Positions 43,429-52,065 of a stretch of 64,000 bases of DNA are shown one piece after another. Source of the DNA: Bacillus_BD sp963787345 (GTDB lineage: Bacteria; Bacillota; Bacilli; Bacillales; Cytobacillaceae); NCBI GenBank assembly GCA_963787345.1, contig CAWBCW010000021.1:62001-126000 (forward strand), written 5' to 3'. Position numbers and translations under genes: made by a program. Numbering within the stretch: the first letter of the stretch is position 1; every line of letters starts with the position of its first letter. The notes beneath the pieces were generated by a model. That model did no database searches and was not told where the DNA came from. It saw only the letters and a program-made list of their open reading frames with translations.

Positions 43429-44745
43429 ATGGGAGAAAATCACATTCAAAAAGACTATGAGGCCATTATTGTTGGAGGCGGTCTGGCTGGTCTGACTGCA
43501 GCAGCCTTGCTTGCTAAGCAAGGCCAAAAAGTGCTAGTACTCGAACGGGGAAACCTAGGGGGAAGAGCGGTTACGTTAAATCTAAAAGGGTTTAAATTTA
43601 ATTTTGGTGCGCATGCGATTTATGGGCGTGACACTTCTACTCTAAAAACATTGGAAAAGGAATTAGGGATTGAAATTGGTTGGCGTGACTTTAATCCGCA
43701 AAAGGCAAAATATGACCTTGGTTCAACATTGACGGATATTCCAGCTAATATTCTCGGATTATTCCGAACGAGAGTATTGAAAAATGCGAGTAAGGTTAAA
43801 TTTACTTCTGAGATTTTGAAAACCATCATTGGAACAGAAAAGGGACATCCTCGGATTTCGATTAAAGAATGGATGGAAGGTAAGCGAGTTTCTGAGGATG
43901 TTCAGGAAATGATGCTAACGTTGGCTTCCTCTAATTTTTTTACGGGAGAGCCTGAAAAAATTCCATCCGATGTTTATTTTAATTACTATCAGAGATTGTT
44001 CTCCACGAATAAGCCGGTTACGTATATTGAAGGTGGATGGCAGGCGTTGATCAATGAATTCGTAAGAGTGATTGAAGAGAATGGCGGGGAAATCAAGACA
44101 AAGGCCAAGGTCACTACTGTTCAAACAGAAGGGGATCAGGTGATAGCAGTAAACACAGCAAAAGAAACTTTTACAGGATCAAGCTTTATCTTTTGTATTC
44201 CTCCTGTGGAATTAAGTAAAGTATTTCAGGAAACAAAAATTGAATATGTGCTTAAGCATTTTGCAGGCTATGATGCGAGCTATGTGTTTGTTTATGACAT
44301 TGGTCTTAAAAACCGTATCGATATGCCTTATACGTATATATATGATAAAAAGAATAAGATCTTTATTACTGATATTTCCTACTATGACGAATCCTGTGTT
44401 CCAGAAGGAGGACAATTGCTTCAAGCCATTTCTTATTTGAAGCAGGAGGACTTAGGGAATAAAGAAGCTTTAGATGGGCATCAGGAGAGAATTGAGCAGC
44501 TTTATGATATGCATTTTCCGGGGTGGCGTGAGGAATTAGTCGTTCCCCGTATTTCGAAACGAGCGAGCGCTCAAGAGATAAAGTGGACGATGAACCAGCA
44601 AGCGATGCCCCTTTTCTTCCCGGATTATCGTAATCTATTTTTTGCAGGAGATTGGTGTCAGGGAAAAGCGCAACTTTCTGAGCTATCGTTTTCAAGTGCT
44701 TATGAAGTTAGTAAGGTTGCTTTACAGGGGTCGGACTTTCGATAA
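43429..44745 (+). CDS. FAD-dependent desaturase/oxidoreductase (phytoene-desaturase/HpnE-like)
   Basis: 438 residues. The N-terminal dinucleotide fold is AIIVGGGLAGLTAAALLAKQGQKV, with its core GGGLAGLTAA. GGRAVTLNLKGFKFNFGAHA follows and is typical of CrtI/amine-oxidase-type FAD enzymes. The C-terminal FAD contact is NLFFAGDWCQGKAQLSELSF. It acts on isoprenoid or other lipophilic substrates in relatives. It lies close to the squalene-hopene-type cyclase gene, which makes a role in a triterpenoid pathway attractive, though not proven. Good AGAGAGG site. Confidence 0.75.
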   Translation: MGENHIQKDYEAIIVGGGLAGLTAAALLAKQGQKVLVLERGNLGGRAVTLNLKGFKFNFGAHAIYGRDTSTLKTLEKELGIEIGWRDFNPQKAKYDLGSTLTDIPANILGLFRTRVLKNASKVKFTSEILKTIIGTEKGHPRISIKEWMEGKRVSEDVQEMMLTLASSNFFTGEPEKIPSDVYFNYYQRLFSTNKPVTYIEGGWQALINEFVRVIEENGGEIKTKAKVTTVQTEGDQVIAVNTAKETFTGSSFIFCIPPVELSKVFQETKIEYVLKHFAGYDASYVFVYDIGLKNRIDMPYTYIYDKKNKIFITDISYYDESCVPEGGQLLQAISYLKQEDLGNKEALDGHQERIEQLYDMHFPGWREELVVPRISKRASAQEIKWTMNQQAMPLFFPDYRNLFFAGDWCQGKAQLSELSFSSAYEVSKVALQGSDFR

Positions 44746-44817
44746 ATGCATAAAAGAGGGGGCTCTTCACTTATCAGTAGTTTCTGCGAATAAGTAGATT
44801 TATGCCTTCTCGATTAG

Positions 44818-44877
44818 AAAGGGTCCTTCTTAGTCTGCCAAAGTATTAACGCGGTAGGCTGGGAAGGACTTTTTTTG
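44818..44877. repeat. Intergenic palindrome family, member R4
   Basis: GTCCTTC ... GAAGGAC outer stem with the family core TCTGCCAAAGTATTAACGC and T7. It sits between the convergent desaturase and membrane-protein genes and should terminate both. Confidence 0.78.
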
Positions 44878-44879
44878 GG

Positions 44880-45323
44880 TTATTCTTTTAACCATCGATA
44901 AAACCAATAAATGAAGATCAAATAGAAGGTATAACCAAAGGTAGAATAAAGGTGATTCCATGATTCATGATGTTCAAAAAAACCAAAAGTCTCAGACTGT
45001 TTTTCTAGAACTGTTATAAAAAGGCTAATCAATAAGATAAATACCGCTTTTTTGAGCCTCTGTAATCGATGACAGATCATGATAAATACACTTGTGAATA
45101 CTGGGAGAGCAAATAATGTAAAAGCGATATGAATTGAAAAAACTTCTGGAAAAGGTCTTTTCGGAAAGGAATAAAAGCCTTTTCCGACGAAGAATAGATC
45201 TAAATAGGTTCCGATTAGTGAGGACAAAATCATCGTAAGTAGTAAATTTTTATTGGAAAGGGGAAAGAACTTTTTTTGTAATGGTTGCGAGTTCGAGTTT
45301 TTCGAGGGTTCTACAATAGTCAT
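44880..45323 (-). CDS. CBO0543-like polytopic membrane protein
   Basis: 147 residues and four hydrophobic segments. The sequence has FLLISLFITVLEKQSE and FGFFEHHESWNHLYSTFGYTF, where the E-x-W-x-H-x-Y pattern recurs in CBO0543-type Bacillus membrane proteins. A GGAGAG site precedes the ATG, which lies inside the 3' end of the DUF2515 gene (74-nt overlap), implying coupling. Function unknown. Confidence 0.6.
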   Translation of the reverse strand: MTIVEPSKNSNSQPLQKKFFPLSNKNLLLTMILSSLIGTYLDLFFVGKGFYSFPKRPFPEVFSIHIAFTLFALPVFTSVFIMICHRLQRLKKAVFILLISLFITVLEKQSETFGFFEHHESWNHLYSTFGYTFYLIFIYWFYRWLKE

Positions 45324-46389
45324 TTTTAATCTCTCCGTTCACATGATTATTTAAAGGGGATAAATGGTGAATGATTTTCCACTCTTTATACCAATCTCCA
45401 CGTTCTGCAGGAGTTTGTTTTTGATCTTTCCAAGAGAATTCTAGTTTTGGGCTATAAATCTTGGGAGATCCAGGAGGAATGGAACATGATTTAATTCTAG
45501 GGATCAAGCCTTTTCCTGGGATTTCTTCGTTTACATAATGAAAGATGTGTGGCCAATAATCCATTCGTGAGCCCGAATGCGGGTGCTCCTTTGCCCATTT
45601 TTCAATAAGCTGCAGTCGATCTAAATCATGAAATAAAACAGAGTATAATCGCTTTCCCAACAGAATTCTCTCATGTAAACTTTTAAAATGATGCAAAGTT
45701 TGACCGACTAATTGAATTTGTCCATTCTCTTTATAAGGAAAGAGAATATGATTTAATGCAAGGTAGTCCTGTAACTTAAACTCCAACGTATTGAAAACCT
45801 TCTTTTGAAAAGCAGGATTTTGCAACACCCGTGATTCCAAATAGCTTTGTTCATTAATGATTAAGGCAATTGTAAGCAAATGATGGTCACGTTCCCTCCA
45901 AAAGTAATTCCAAATCGTCTCCATAAAGGAAGAAGTATGTAAGTGCGGCAGTAAATAAGACAGGTTCGTCCTGTTTCGTTTACTTTCTTCATAGATTAAA
46001 AATTGTGGATACGCATCCTGAAAAATTAACCAATTTCCCCGTTCTAAAAAATGGAAAAAAGCTTGTGATTCTTTTTTCGTTAATAATTTTGAAAGAAAGC
46101 CTCCCTTTAAATCCGTCATATTCCAACCGCCATTTCTTGAGACCATATGCCCTAAAAACGCCCAATGGATTTCAGGGTGACGTTTATAAAAATCCAGATA
46201 GCTTAACGTTCTTGTTACATTATTTTTATTTAACAAAGCTGTTTCGTTTTTAATTTTTGTTAACAGTTTCAAATCCTGGGCAGAGAGCACCCTTTTTATA
46301 GCGGGGTCTTTAGTGATTAACATTCGTTTGATGGTTTTTAGCGTTTTAGAGAGTGGCGGCTGTTTTTTCTTGATGAATGTAAAAACCAT
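45250..46389 (-). CDS. DUF2515-family protein (YppC-like)
   Basis: 379 residues, soluble and rich in aromatic and basic residues. HPEIHWAFLGHMVSRNGGWN and the following TDLKGGF are the recognisable DUF2515 core, and SGSRMDYWPHIFHYVN lies near the C-terminus. A strong GGAGGAGGG precedes the ATG. It is divergent from the cyclase gene (79 nt between starts), so the two may share regulation. The biochemical role of DUF2515 is not known. Confidence 0.8.
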   Translation of the reverse strand: MVFTFIKKKQPPLSKTLKTIKRMLITKDPAIKRVLSAQDLKLLTKIKNETALLNKNNVTRTLSYLDFYKRHPEIHWAFLGHMVSRNGGWNMTDLKGGFLSKLLTKKESQAFFHFLERGNWLIFQDAYPQFLIYEESKRNRTNLSYLLPHLHTSSFMETIWNYFWRERDHHLLTIALIINEQSYLESRVLQNPAFQKKVFNTLEFKLQDYLALNHILFPYKENGQIQLVGQTLHHFKSLHERILLGKRLYSVLFHDLDRLQLIEKWAKEHPHSGSRMDYWPHIFHYVNEEIPGKGLIPRIKSCSIPPGSPKIYSPKLEFSWKDQKQTPAERGDWYKEWKIIHHLSPLNNHVNGEIKNDYCRTLEKLELATITKKVLSPFQ

Positions 46390-46468
46390 ACGGGCCCTCC
46401 TCCATGAATGTCTTTATTTAAAATGAATATGAATAGTAAAGGTCATTTAAGGGAGAGGATGGATAAAT

Positions 46469-48358
46469 TTGAATAGTGGAGTAACAGACGGAATCAAGCA
46501 AATCGTTGAAAAGCTTAGGAATGATCAGTCTCCCGATGGTTCATGGAATTATCCATTTGAAACCGGAATTTCAACAGATTGTTATATGATCATTTTATTA
46601 AAGTCATTGGGACTTCATGATGAAAATTTAGTTAAGCGTTTGACTGAAAGGATTTTAAGTAAACAGGAAAAAAATGGGGCATGGAAATTATACTACGATG
46701 AAGGAGAAGGAAATCTTTCCGCTACATTAGAGGCGTACTATGCACTTTTATATTCAGGTTTTTTTCAGAAAAATGATCCTAGACTCGTAGGAGCGAAACG
46801 TTTTATTTTAGCGCATGGAGGAATAAAGGAATCCCATCTATTTACGAAAATCATGTTAGCGGTAACCGGTCAAATGAAATGGCCTTCTTTTTTTCCAATT
46901 CCGATTGAACTGATTCTGTTGCCTCCAACCTTTCCGATTAATCTATATGATTTTTCAGTATATGGAAGAGCCAATTTAGTTCCTATTATGATTTTAGCAG
47001 ATCGGAAATTTAGTATAAGAGGAAATGCAGAAGTGAACTTAAGCGATTTAATGGACAGAAATTCAGACGAAAAGGAACGATTCTTTACGTTTAGAAACGA
47101 GGAAGAATACCGCTCGCTTTTTTCTACCATTCAAAATGGAATAAAAAGTTTACTCGGATACCCCGCTTACCTGCATCAACAAGCGACCGAGCAGGCAAAG
47201 AAGTATATGTTAGAGCGTATTGAACCAGATGGAACGTTTCTAACGTATTTTAGCTCCACCTTTTTAATGATTTATGCGCTATTATCGCTTGGTTATTCGA
47301 AACGTGATCCTCTTATTTTAAAGGCGGTGGAGGGGCTAAAGTCCATGCAATGTGAGATTAATGGCTATACTCATATGCAATATACAACGGCTTCCGTTTG
47401 GAATACTTCCTTAATTAATTCGACCCTACAGATTGCCGATGTCTCTCCAACAGATCCGATGATCACTAAATCCAACCAATACTTACTAAGCCGGCAACAG
47501 ATGAAATACGGTGATTGGATTGTTCATAATCCCAACTCGTTCCCAGGAGGGTGGGGGTTTGCGGATAGGAATACGATACATCCGGATGTAGATGATTCAA
47601 CCGCCTCATTAAAAAGTTTGGCGCGTACTGTACCGAACGATATTCGTTTACAGCCGTCATGGGAAAGGGGAATCCGCTGGGTATTGTCCATGCAAAATGA
47701 TGATGGCGGCTGGCCTGCCTTTGAAAGAAATACAAACAGTGCATTATTATCTCTTTTACCAATCGATGGAGGCGAGCATCTGATTACAGATCCCTCGTCA
47801 GCTGATTTAACGGGTCGGACTTTAGAGTTTCTTGGGAACTATACGAACCTCTCAACTAATGATTCTACGATTAGAAGAGGAGTAAATTGGCTCCTCCGTC
47901 ATCAGGAACACAACGGCTCGTGGTATGGCCGGTGGGGAATTTGTTATCTCTATGGGACGTGGGCCGCCATCACTGGATTAAAAGCGGTGGGTTTGTTATC
48001 AAGTCATCGTTCGATTCTGAATGGAGTGAACTGGATGCAAAACATACAAAATGAAGATGGGGGTTGGGGGGAATCATGTAAAAGTGATAGTAAAAAGGCG
48101 TATGTCCCTTTAAAACATAGTACATTGACCCACACGGCTTGGGCGGTTGATGCACTCATCGCTGCACAGGATCAACCAACAACGTCTATGAAAAGAGGAA
48201 TCCAGTATTTATTAAAACATTTAGATCGAAACGATTGGACAACAGATTATCCAAAAGGGCAGGGAATGGCAGGTGCTTTTTATATCCATTACCATAGCTA
48301 TCGATATATCTTTCCATTGCTTGCACTAGCCCACTATCGAAATAAATTTTTAAAGTAA
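46469..48358 (+). CDS. sqhC: Squalene-hopene / tetraprenyl-curcumene cyclase family protein
   Basis: 629 residues, the usual length of Bacillus SqhC. The acid motif is PDVDDSTA (DxDD, about residue 372). Multiple QW repeats are visible (QSPDGSWNYPF, QNDDGGWPAF, QEHNGSWYGRWG, QNEDGGWGESC). The enzyme cyclises squalene or, in Bacillus, C35 terpenes to sporulenes at the membrane surface. The start appears to be TTG 46469 with GAGAGG about 11 nt before. It is followed by a terminator palindrome. With a nearby FAD desaturase it suggests a local triterpenoid or sesquarterpenoid pathway. Confidence 0.9.
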   Translation: MNSGVTDGIKQIVEKLRNDQSPDGSWNYPFETGISTDCYMIILLKSLGLHDENLVKRLTERILSKQEKNGAWKLYYDEGEGNLSATLEAYYALLYSGFFQKNDPRLVGAKRFILAHGGIKESHLFTKIMLAVTGQMKWPSFFPIPIELILLPPTFPINLYDFSVYGRANLVPIMILADRKFSIRGNAEVNLSDLMDRNSDEKERFFTFRNEEEYRSLFSTIQNGIKSLLGYPAYLHQQATEQAKKYMLERIEPDGTFLTYFSSTFLMIYALLSLGYSKRDPLILKAVEGLKSMQCEINGYTHMQYTTASVWNTSLINSTLQIADVSPTDPMITKSNQYLLSRQQMKYGDWIVHNPNSFPGGWGFADRNTIHPDVDDSTASLKSLARTVPNDIRLQPSWERGIRWVLSMQNDDGGWPAFERNTNSALLSLLPIDGGEHLITDPSSADLTGRTLEFLGNYTNLSTNDSTIRRGVNWLLRHQEHNGSWYGRWGICYLYGTWAAITGLKAVGLLSSHRSILNGVNWMQNIQNEDGGWGESCKSDSKKAYVPLKHSTLTHTAWAVDALIAAQDQPTTSMKRGIQYLLKHLDRNDWTTDYPKGQGMAGAFYIHYHSYRYIFPLLALAHYRNKFLK

Positions 48359-48362
48359 AATA

Positions 48363-48415
48363 GAGGGTCTTACCCCAGTATATTGAATTTTTGCTGTACT
48401 AGGGTAAGAATCTAG
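48363..48415. repeat. Intergenic palindrome family, member R5
   Basis: TCTTACCCCAGTA ... TACTAGGGTAAGA with GGGTC at the left edge. It directly follows the cyclase gene, so it can act as its terminator although the T-run is poor. Confidence 0.65.
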
Positions 48416-48438
48416 GGGAGAAAAAACAAAATTCATAC

Positions 48439-48467
48439 TTGACACATGCGAATTATAGGTTTATTAT
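48439..48467 (+). promoter_or_regulatory. Consensus sigma-A promoter of the sulfotransferase-like operon
   Basis: TTGACA (48439-48444), 17-nt spacer, TATTAT (48462-48467). It would give an mRNA leader of roughly 245 nt before ATG 48720. Confidence 0.75.
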
Positions 48468-48535
48468 GTGAATTACAAAAGATTTACTATTCGCTATTTT
48501 CATAATTAAAGTCATTTGGAGCTGATTGGACCACC

Positions 48536-48603
48536 AAAGGCACGATACTTTTCAACATTCGTTTATGTAGAATGTTTTGAAATGTATTCGTGCCTTTTGT
48601 GTT
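48536..48603 (+). promoter_or_regulatory. Long terminator-like hairpin in the operon leader
   Basis: AAAGGCACGATAC (48536-48548) and CATTC pair, through small bulges, with GAATG and GTATTCGTGCCTTT (48584-48597). Together they make about 22 pairs, followed by TTGTGTTTT. Placed between promoter and gene it looks like an attenuator; it might instead be an insertion-element end. Confidence 0.5.
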
Positions 48604-48612
48604 TTAACTTCC

Positions 48613-48683
48613 TTCAGCTGGGATTTAAATTTTGGTTGAATGAAGTTAAGCCCCTGGACGTAAATTCGACGAGCGAATTTGAT
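48613..48683 (+). repeat. Structured dispersed repeat, copy B
   Basis: 71 nt matching 11178-11246. The first hairpin (48613-48640) pairs completely when G-U pairs are allowed, and the second is AAATTCG / CGAATTT. Sequence differences from copy A largely preserve these pairings. It ends 37 nt before the ATG of the next gene. Confidence 0.65.
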
Positions 48684-48719
48684 ATGAGTATTAAACAAAA
48701 TATAAAAGGAGTGGAGAAT

Positions 48720-50183
48720 ATGGGACATCCAACCATTTACCCAACGGGAGCAACAGTTTACCAACCCAAAAAAGCATGGAGTGGCTATACAATCTATCAA
48801 GCTGCAAATCTAGGAGCGTTGTTAATCGACATGAATGGGAGTGAAGTTCATTTATGGAAGGGACTTCGCGGCTTTCCTAACAAACTATTACCAGGTGGTT
48901 ATGTGTTAGGAAGTACAACCGAGCGAGATCCGAAATTTGGATATCAGGATGAAGCGGACCTTGTTCAAGTTGATTGGGAAGGAAAGGTTGTTTGGAAATT
49001 TAATCAGCATGAGTATATAAAAGATCCAGGCCATCAGCCTCAGTGGATGGCGAGACAACATCATGACTATCAACGAGAAGGGAACCCAGTAGGTTATTAT
49101 GTACCAGGCTTGGAGCCGAAAACAAATGAAGGAAATACATTCATTTTAGCCCATAGAAATGTACAAAAGTCGGAGATATCTGATAAACCGCTATTAGATG
49201 ATGTGATTCTTGAGGTGGATTGGGAAGGAAAGATTATTTGGGAGTGGGCCGTCAGTGATCATTTTGAAGAACTCGGTTTTGACGAAAGTGCAAAAAACGT
49301 CCTTTTCAGAGATCCGAATATCCGATTATTCGGAGAGGCTGAAAATACTGCTGGGGATTGGATGCATATTAATTCCATGTCTTTGATTGGACCGAATAAA
49401 TTTTATGATCAAGGTGACGAACGGTTCCATCCTGACAATATTATCTGGGATGCGAGGGAGTCAAATATTATTGCCATTATCGATAAAAAGACGGGAAAAA
49501 TTGTTTGGAAACTGGGTCCTGATTATTCCACTTCTGATGTGAAGCATTTAGGTTGGATTATCGGTCAGCATCATGCCCATATTATTCCAAAAGGTTTGCC
49601 TGGTGAGGGGAATCTACTCGTATTTGATAACGGCGGTTGGGCTGGATATGGGCTTCCTAATCCTGCTTCTCCCTATGGTTCAAAAACCGCAGTTCGAGAT
49701 CATTCAAGAATATTAGAAATAAATCCAGTAACACTTGAAATCGAATGGCAATACACACCGACAGAAGCTGGTTTTCAAGCCCCAATCGATTCTTATCGAT
49801 TTTATAGCCCTTATATTAGCTCCGCCCAAAGACTGCCAAATGGAAACACACTTATAACAGAAGGTGCGGATGGACGAATTTTTGAAGTAACTCGTGATCA
49901 TGAACTTGTTTGGGAGTATCTTTCTCCCTACAAGAATAATAGAAACTCTAATATGGTTTATCGTGCCTACCGAGTTCCATATGAGTGGGTGCCACAACTG
50001 GAAAAGCCAGTTGAAAAAGAAATTGTACCACTTGATATTGCAGCTTTTAGAGTGCCGAATGCGGCAAGCACTGGCCCAAAAACGGTAGTGACAGTTGTAG
50101 GCACATTCTCCTATGAAGAGGGAGCATTCTGTGTCGCAACGATCGATGAAACAAAGAAAAAGCAAGATGACAACGGAGTATGA
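48720..50183 (+). CDS. Arylsulfotransferase-family (ASST-like) beta-propeller protein
   Basis: 487 residues from ATG 48720 (GGAGTGGAGA upstream); the open frame reaches back to 48516 but covers the leader repeat. Repeated blades such as VQVDWEGKVVWKFNQHEY, LEVDWEGKIIWEWAVSDH and LEINPVTLEIEWQYTP, with QHHAHIIP and ARQHHDYQREGN, match the arylsulfotransferase (ASST) superfamily. ASST enzymes transfer sulfuryl groups between phenols via a His. No signal peptide is present, unlike secreted AssT. A sulfonate-type ABC transporter follows, suggesting use of organosulfur compounds. Catalytic competence cannot be confirmed. Confidence 0.72.
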   Translation: MGHPTIYPTGATVYQPKKAWSGYTIYQAANLGALLIDMNGSEVHLWKGLRGFPNKLLPGGYVLGSTTERDPKFGYQDEADLVQVDWEGKVVWKFNQHEYIKDPGHQPQWMARQHHDYQREGNPVGYYVPGLEPKTNEGNTFILAHRNVQKSEISDKPLLDDVILEVDWEGKIIWEWAVSDHFEELGFDESAKNVLFRDPNIRLFGEAENTAGDWMHINSMSLIGPNKFYDQGDERFHPDNIIWDARESNIIAIIDKKTGKIVWKLGPDYSTSDVKHLGWIIGQHHAHIIPKGLPGEGNLLVFDNGGWAGYGLPNPASPYGSKTAVRDHSRILEINPVTLEIEWQYTPTEAGFQAPIDSYRFYSPYISSAQRLPNGNTLITEGADGRIFEVTRDHELVWEYLSPYKNNRNSNMVYRAYRVPYEWVPQLEKPVEKEIVPLDIAAFRVPNAASTGPKTVVTVVGTFSYEEGAFCVATIDETKKKQDDNGV

Positions 50184-50244
50184 TTGGAATAACTGTAATA
50201 TTCAAAAAGCAATACCAATAAATCATTTTCGGAGGTAATTTATT

Positions 50245-51261
50245 ATGAAAAAAATGCGTATATTATTGTTTTCTTTTCTGATTATAGTCAGTTTTATCGT
50301 AGCAGGATGCTCTAGCCCTTTAGATGAAAGCTCTAGTGGTGCCGAAAGTAGTAAAACCATTCCAGTAAGATTGGCCATTGATACAGCTGCGGGAGGTTCA
50401 TTTCAATTTAGAGCGGCTGAAAAACAAGGATATTTCGAAAAGTATGGGGTAGATGCTCAATTTTCTAATTTTGCCATGGGAATAGATACCATAAATGCTG
50501 TCTTAACACGACAAGCAGATACCGGGATTGCGGCTGATTATGTGGCCATCAATTCTGTGGCGAAGGGAGACTTAGTCATTATCGCAACCATTACAAGAGC
50601 GGATGAGAAATCATCAAAAGAACAACAGCTCCTTGTCAAGGGCAATATTAACAAACCGAGTGATTTAAAGGGGAAAAAAATAGGGGTTAATAAAGGAACC
50701 GTTAATGAATATGTTTGGTCACAGTACTTGAAGAAAAATCAAATTAAGGAAACGGAAGTTGAATTTGTTCCATTTAGCACACCAGATGAAGCGATAGTAG
50801 GTGTACAAAAAGGTGATATTGAAGCTGTTTGGGCGAGCGGATCTCTTGTAGAGAAATATAAAGCGATTGATGGTGTTCATCAATTAGATAATTTACTTGG
50901 AGCTGGTGTAAGTATTGATGGCTATCTTCTTGCGGATCGTTCATTCGTGGAACAAAATTCACAAGCAATTGAAAATGTATTGAAAGCTTTAAATGAAGGG
51001 ATCAACTATGTAAAAAACAATAAGGAAGACACCGCAAAGCTTGCGTTTGAACAATTAAAAGTTCCTGAAGAAGATGCGTTAAAGGATATCAAAAGACAGA
51101 ATTATGTTCTTGGTTTTACAAAAGAAGATGCGGAGCATCTTGAAGAGATGAAAAGGTGGATTGAAGGAAAGGGGTTAATAAAGGAGTCGTTCCACTTGAA
51201 AGATAAATTAGAGTTAGGGCCTTTAAAAAAGGCTTTTCCAGAAACTGTTACTTACCAATAA
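50245..51261 (+). CDS. SsuA/TauA-type substrate-binding lipoprotein
   Basis: 338 residues. The signal peptide ends in IVAGC (lipobox). The mature protein has the NMT1-like pattern: EKQGYFEKYGVDAQF, GIDTINAVLTRQADTGIA, LKGKKIGVNKGTVNEY. It is followed by ATPase and permease genes of the same importer. It probably receives aliphatic or aromatic sulfonates or similar anions, an inference from family and from the sulfotransferase-like neighbour. The GGAGG site is well placed. Confidence 0.85.
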   Translation: MKKMRILLFSFLIIVSFIVAGCSSPLDESSSGAESSKTIPVRLAIDTAAGGSFQFRAAEKQGYFEKYGVDAQFSNFAMGIDTINAVLTRQADTGIAADYVAINSVAKGDLVIIATITRADEKSSKEQQLLVKGNINKPSDLKGKKIGVNKGTVNEYVWSQYLKKNQIKETEVEFVPFSTPDEAIVGVQKGDIEAVWASGSLVEKYKAIDGVHQLDNLLGAGVSIDGYLLADRSFVEQNSQAIENVLKALNEGINYVKNNKEDTAKLAFEQLKVPEEDALKDIKRQNYVLGFTKEDAEHLEEMKRWIEGKGLIKESFHLKDKLELGPLKKAFPETVTYQ

Positions 51262-51277
51262 GAAGGAGTGAAATTAA

Positions 51278-52050
51278 GTGAGTCTCATTATGAAAGAAGT
51301 AATAAAACCTCCTACGGCTATTTCAATTTCAGGATTAGCAAAGTCTTTTAATATCAGCATTTTGTATTATGAAAAGTGAATTTATCGATCCAACAAGGTG
51401 AATTTTTTATTCTGCTTGGTCCAAGTGGGTGCGGAAAATCGACCTTGCTTAATATGATTGCTGGTTTCATTGAAAAAACAGCTGGAAATCTTACGGTCGA
51501 TCAGCAGGAAGTGCAGAAACCTGGGAGAAATCGGGGTGTTGTTTTCCAACAGGCGGATGCAGCTCTTTTTCCATGGCTTACCGTTAGGGAAAATGTTGAA
51601 TTTGGGTTGAAAATGAAAAAAGCACCTAATGAAATTCGCAAAGAAATATCCGAACGTTTTATTGAACTAGTTGGTTTAAAAGGTCATGATACCAAATTTC
51701 CAAGAGAACTTTCTGGAGGCATGAAACAGCGTGTTCAATTAGCTCGCGTTTTAGCGAATGATCCTGACATCTTATTAATGGATGAACCATTCGGAGCACT
51801 TGATGCGATGACTCGGAGGACGATGCAAACAGAGTTGGTCCGTATTTGGAAAGAAACAAATAAAACGATTATCTTCGTTACTCATGATATTCAAGAAGCC
51901 CTGTTACTTGGTCAAAAGGTGGGGGTCATGTCTGTTGGACCCTCATCAAAAATCGACCATATTTATCCGATCCAAATGCACTATCTAAGAAGTTTCACAG
52001 ATAAAGAATTTAATCGATATTATCAAAGCCTTCAAGCTCATTTTGATTAA
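51278..52050 (+). pseudogene. SsuB/TauB-type ABC ATPase, frameshifted near its start
   Basis: GTG 51278 has GAAGGAG 9 nt upstream and reads ISGLAKSFNISILYYEK before TGA at 51377. The family sequence continues in another frame from 51376 (VNLSIQQGEFFILLGPSGCG). Adding one base in the GAAAAG tract (51371-51376) restores YYEK-VNLSIQQ. The remainder is intact: Walker A GPSGCGKST, signature LSGGMKQR, Walker B ILLMDEPFGALD, and switch His VTHD. Initiation at GTG 51376 would give a 224-residue protein lacking the first strands. Either the gene is broken or the base is missing in the assembly. Confidence 0.75.
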
Positions 52051-52065
52051 AAAGGAGATAAAGAT

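Noticed and set aside
48516..48719. N-terminal extension of the arylsulfotransferase-like protein
   Set aside because: It would be encoded by the hairpin and the dispersed repeat, while ATG 48720 has a strong ribosome site and matches the start of the conserved propeller.
51278..51380. Programmed ribosomal frameshift in the SsuB-like gene
   Set aside because: There is no classical slippery heptamer with a stimulating structure, and ABC ATPases of this type are not known to use recoding; mutation or read error is simpler.
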